Positions 62,815 through 64,000 of a DNA stretch of 64,000 nucleotides are shown here, piece by piece (the first letter of the stretch is position 1; each line of letters starts with the position of its first letter). The translations under genes were made by a program, and so were the position numbers. Origin of the DNA: Fundicoccus_A sp052115865 (GTDB lineage Bacteria; Bacillota; Bacilli; Lactobacillales; Aerococcaceae); contig NZ_JBQKME010000003.1 in assembly GCF_052115865.1 (NCBI RefSeq), positions 124,001-188,000 on the forward strand, given 5' to 3'. The notes beneath the pieces are model-generated. The model did not search any database. It worked only from the letters and a program-made list of their open reading frames with translations, and was not told the DNA's origin.

Positions 62815-63683
62815 TGTTATCGATTGAATCGATGTTTGGATTAGGCCAACCAGATACTGAACTAAATAACATTATTTTACTTCCAATTTCACAACTTGAA
62901 CCATACCCTAATCAGCCTTTTAAAATGTATTCCAAAGAAAAATTAGAAGAACTTTCGGAAGATATTAAACAAAACGGTCTTTTAAATCCATTAATTGTAA
63001 GAACAATTGAAGGTAGAAAGTATCAGGTACTTTCTGGGCATAATCGCTTAAATGCTATGAAGTTAAATGGTGAAGTAAATGTTCCAGCAATTATTAAAGA
63101 TTGCACAGACAATGAAGCCAAATTGATTTTAGTTCAATCAAACTTACTTCAAAGACAAGAATTATCCAATCGAGAAAAAGCAGAAGCCTTTAAAATGAGA
63201 AATGAAGCATTGAAATCACAAGGAAAACGTAAGGAAAACAAACTACACGCTTTAGAAGAAATAGCAAAAACAGAAAAAGAATCAAGCAGAACTATTGCTC
63301 GCTATATCAAGACAACAAAGCTAGTTCCTGAACTTATGGATCAATTTGATGAAGGAGAACTCTCATTACCAACTGCTGAATTGATTGCAGGGCTATCAAG
63401 TAGCAATCAGAATAATTTAGTAGAAATAATAGCAAGTGAAAACGTCAAACTTACCACTAATCAAGCAAAATCATTAAATGAATTAGAAAAGAATAATAAT
63501 GAAATAACTAAATCAGATATCTTGACTATTTTAACAAAAGTACCTCCAAAAAAATTAACAGAAATAAGTAAAGTAAAAAATGCGTTAGTTAATAAGGATA
63601 TTACGCTAGATGATGATGTCATTGAGGATTTTCTCGAAATTCTAAATGACTTAAAGTACTTAAAAAATCCAGTCATAGAATAA
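62814..63683 (+). CDS. parB: ParB/RepB/Spo0J family partition protein
   Basis: About 289-aa ParB: N-terminal ParB/Srx-like domain (ISQLEPYPNQPF, LSEDIKQNGLLNPLIVR, YQVLSGHNRLNAM), the linker LVQSNLLQRQ, then a KorB-type helix-turn-helix region with SSRTIARYIKTTKLVPELM. It binds parS and is loaded on DNA as a CTP clamp in this family. ATG 62814 shares its first base with the parA stop; a GTG three bases earlier is an alternative start, behind GGGGGGCAAAA. Confidence 0.92.
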   Translation: MLSIESMFGLGQPDTELNNIILLPISQLEPYPNQPFKMYSKEKLEELSEDIKQNGLLNPLIVRTIEGRKYQVLSGHNRLNAMKLNGEVNVPAIIKDCTDNEAKLILVQSNLLQRQELSNREKAEAFKMRNEALKSQGKRKENKLHALEEIAKTEKESSRTIARYIKTTKLVPELMDQFDEGELSLPTAELIAGLSSSNQNNLVEIIASENVKLTTNQAKSLNELEKNNNEITKSDILTILTKVPPKKLTEISKVKNALVNKDITLDDDVIEDFLEILNDLKYLKNPVIE

Positions 63684-63694
63684 GTGGTGAAGAT

Positions 63695-63886
63695 ATGAAA
63701 CAGAGATCTTATATTTCAACTTTTTTATGTAAGGAGTGCGGTTGCAAAATGGAACTGCCGAGAACATTCACACGAAGGCGAGAAATATTTCACATCAAGA
63801 CAATGTACTGCTACAACTGTAAAAAAGAAATGGACTTTATCGAAGCAGAAGAATTCAAAGATGAAACTCATAGAAAATTTTGGTGA
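63695..63886 (+). CDS. small zinc-ribbon protein
   Basis: 63-aa protein with two CxxC pairs, LCKECGCK and YCYNCKKE, about 27 residues apart, the pattern of a small zinc ribbon, and charged ends. Genes of this size follow parB in many integrative elements, but I do not recognise the family by name. AAGTGGTGAAGAT precedes ATG 63695. Confidence 0.65.
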   Translation: MKQRSYISTFLCKECGCKMELPRTFTRRREIFHIKTMYCYNCKKEMDFIEAEEFKDETHRKFW

Positions 63887-63933
63887 AATCTTTTAAAAAA
63901 TTTAACTATCAAACTATGACTAAATCAAACCTC

Positions 63934-63960
63934 AACTTCTTGCCACGCTGGCAAGAAGTT
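63934..63960. repeat. 27-bp palindrome copy 2 (parS-like candidate)
   Basis: AACTTCTTGCCA-CGC-TGGCAAGAAGTT, a perfect 12-bp arm palindrome, 1921 bp downstream of copy 1. A TTT run follows, so a terminator role is also possible. Confidence 0.65.
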
Positions 63961-63984
63961 TTTAAACGAAAGGAAGTGGAAGCA

Positions 63985-64000
63985 ATGTTTCAATTTATAG
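63985..64000 (+). CDS. start of a further gene, truncated by the window
   Basis: ATG 63985 follows AAAGGAAGTGGAAGC and begins MFQFI before the window ends. An in-frame ATG at 63916, upstream across palindrome copy 2, could extend it. The protein cannot be identified. Confidence 0.4.

Overview
The window is about 64 kb of low-GC (roughly 35 percent) Gram-positive chromosome. Shine-Dalgarno sequences are strong (AAGGAGG type), terminators are hairpin plus T-tract, and there is an M-box riboswitch, two T-box leaders, sigma-A type promoters and a RexAB (not RecBCD) recombination nuclease. Together with the PTS, the mntABCD-type and metNPQ transporters and the SUF operon, this points to a lactic-acid-bacteria relative (Lactobacillales), most plausibly Aerococcaceae or Carnobacteriaceae. 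The family assignment is inference; no rRNA is present to settle it. I saw no tRNA, rRNA or CRISPR array.

Layout. 0-16.8 kb is a housekeeping block, all on the plus strand: clpX, ysxC, an MFS permease, dnaG, rpoD, trmK, a Nif3-like gene, pepT, rexB and rexA. 16.8-24.2 kb holds two lipoproteins on the minus strand, diverging from lspA, an RluA-type pseudouridine synthase, a DUF2786 gene, purB and an unusual pyruvate-kinase-like gene. 24.3-28.5 kb is accessory: a 42-bp tandem palindromic repeat, an SRAP protein, DUF503, a gene cut by an in-frame stop, DUF1622, a methyltransferase and an acidic secreted protein. 28.5-34 kb is the most unusual part. A promoter and M-box riboswitch lead into two very small ORFs, the Mg2+ P-type ATPase mgtA, and, with no visible terminator between, an ExbB/TolQ-like channel, an ExbD/TolR-like protein, a second membrane-anchored ExbD-like domain and a membrane-anchored staphylococcal-type nuclease. 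ExbB/ExbD in a monoderm, paired with a surface nuclease, has no textbook role.

34-46 kb is a transport region. T-box leaders precede a methionine-type operon (M20 hydrolase, metN with a premature TGA, metP, metQ) and a polar amino-acid ABC operon. Between them lie a secreted triple cytochrome-b5-domain protein, an mntABCD-type metal transporter with divergent operators and a short DtxR-family regulator, and a universal stress protein. 46-57 kb holds a secreted unknown, ogt, kdgR/kdgK with matched operators, a graveyard of a siderophore ABC transporter (YclNOPQ-like), and the sufCDSUB operon. 57-61 kb is the fruR-fruK-fruA operon, followed by a GNAT acetyltransferase. From about 61.9 kb to the end, parA, parB, a zinc-ribbon protein and duplicated 27-bp palindromes look like the start of an integrative conjugative element or plasmid-like segment.

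Themes. Metal and nutrient acquisition is dense and largely RNA-controlled. Several genes are freshly or anciently broken (metN, the 25.7 kb gene, the siderophore locus). Five exported proteins, including all three intact ABC solute-binding proteins, carry signal-peptidase-I-type sites followed by Gln and lack a lipobox, although the cell clearly makes lipoproteins.
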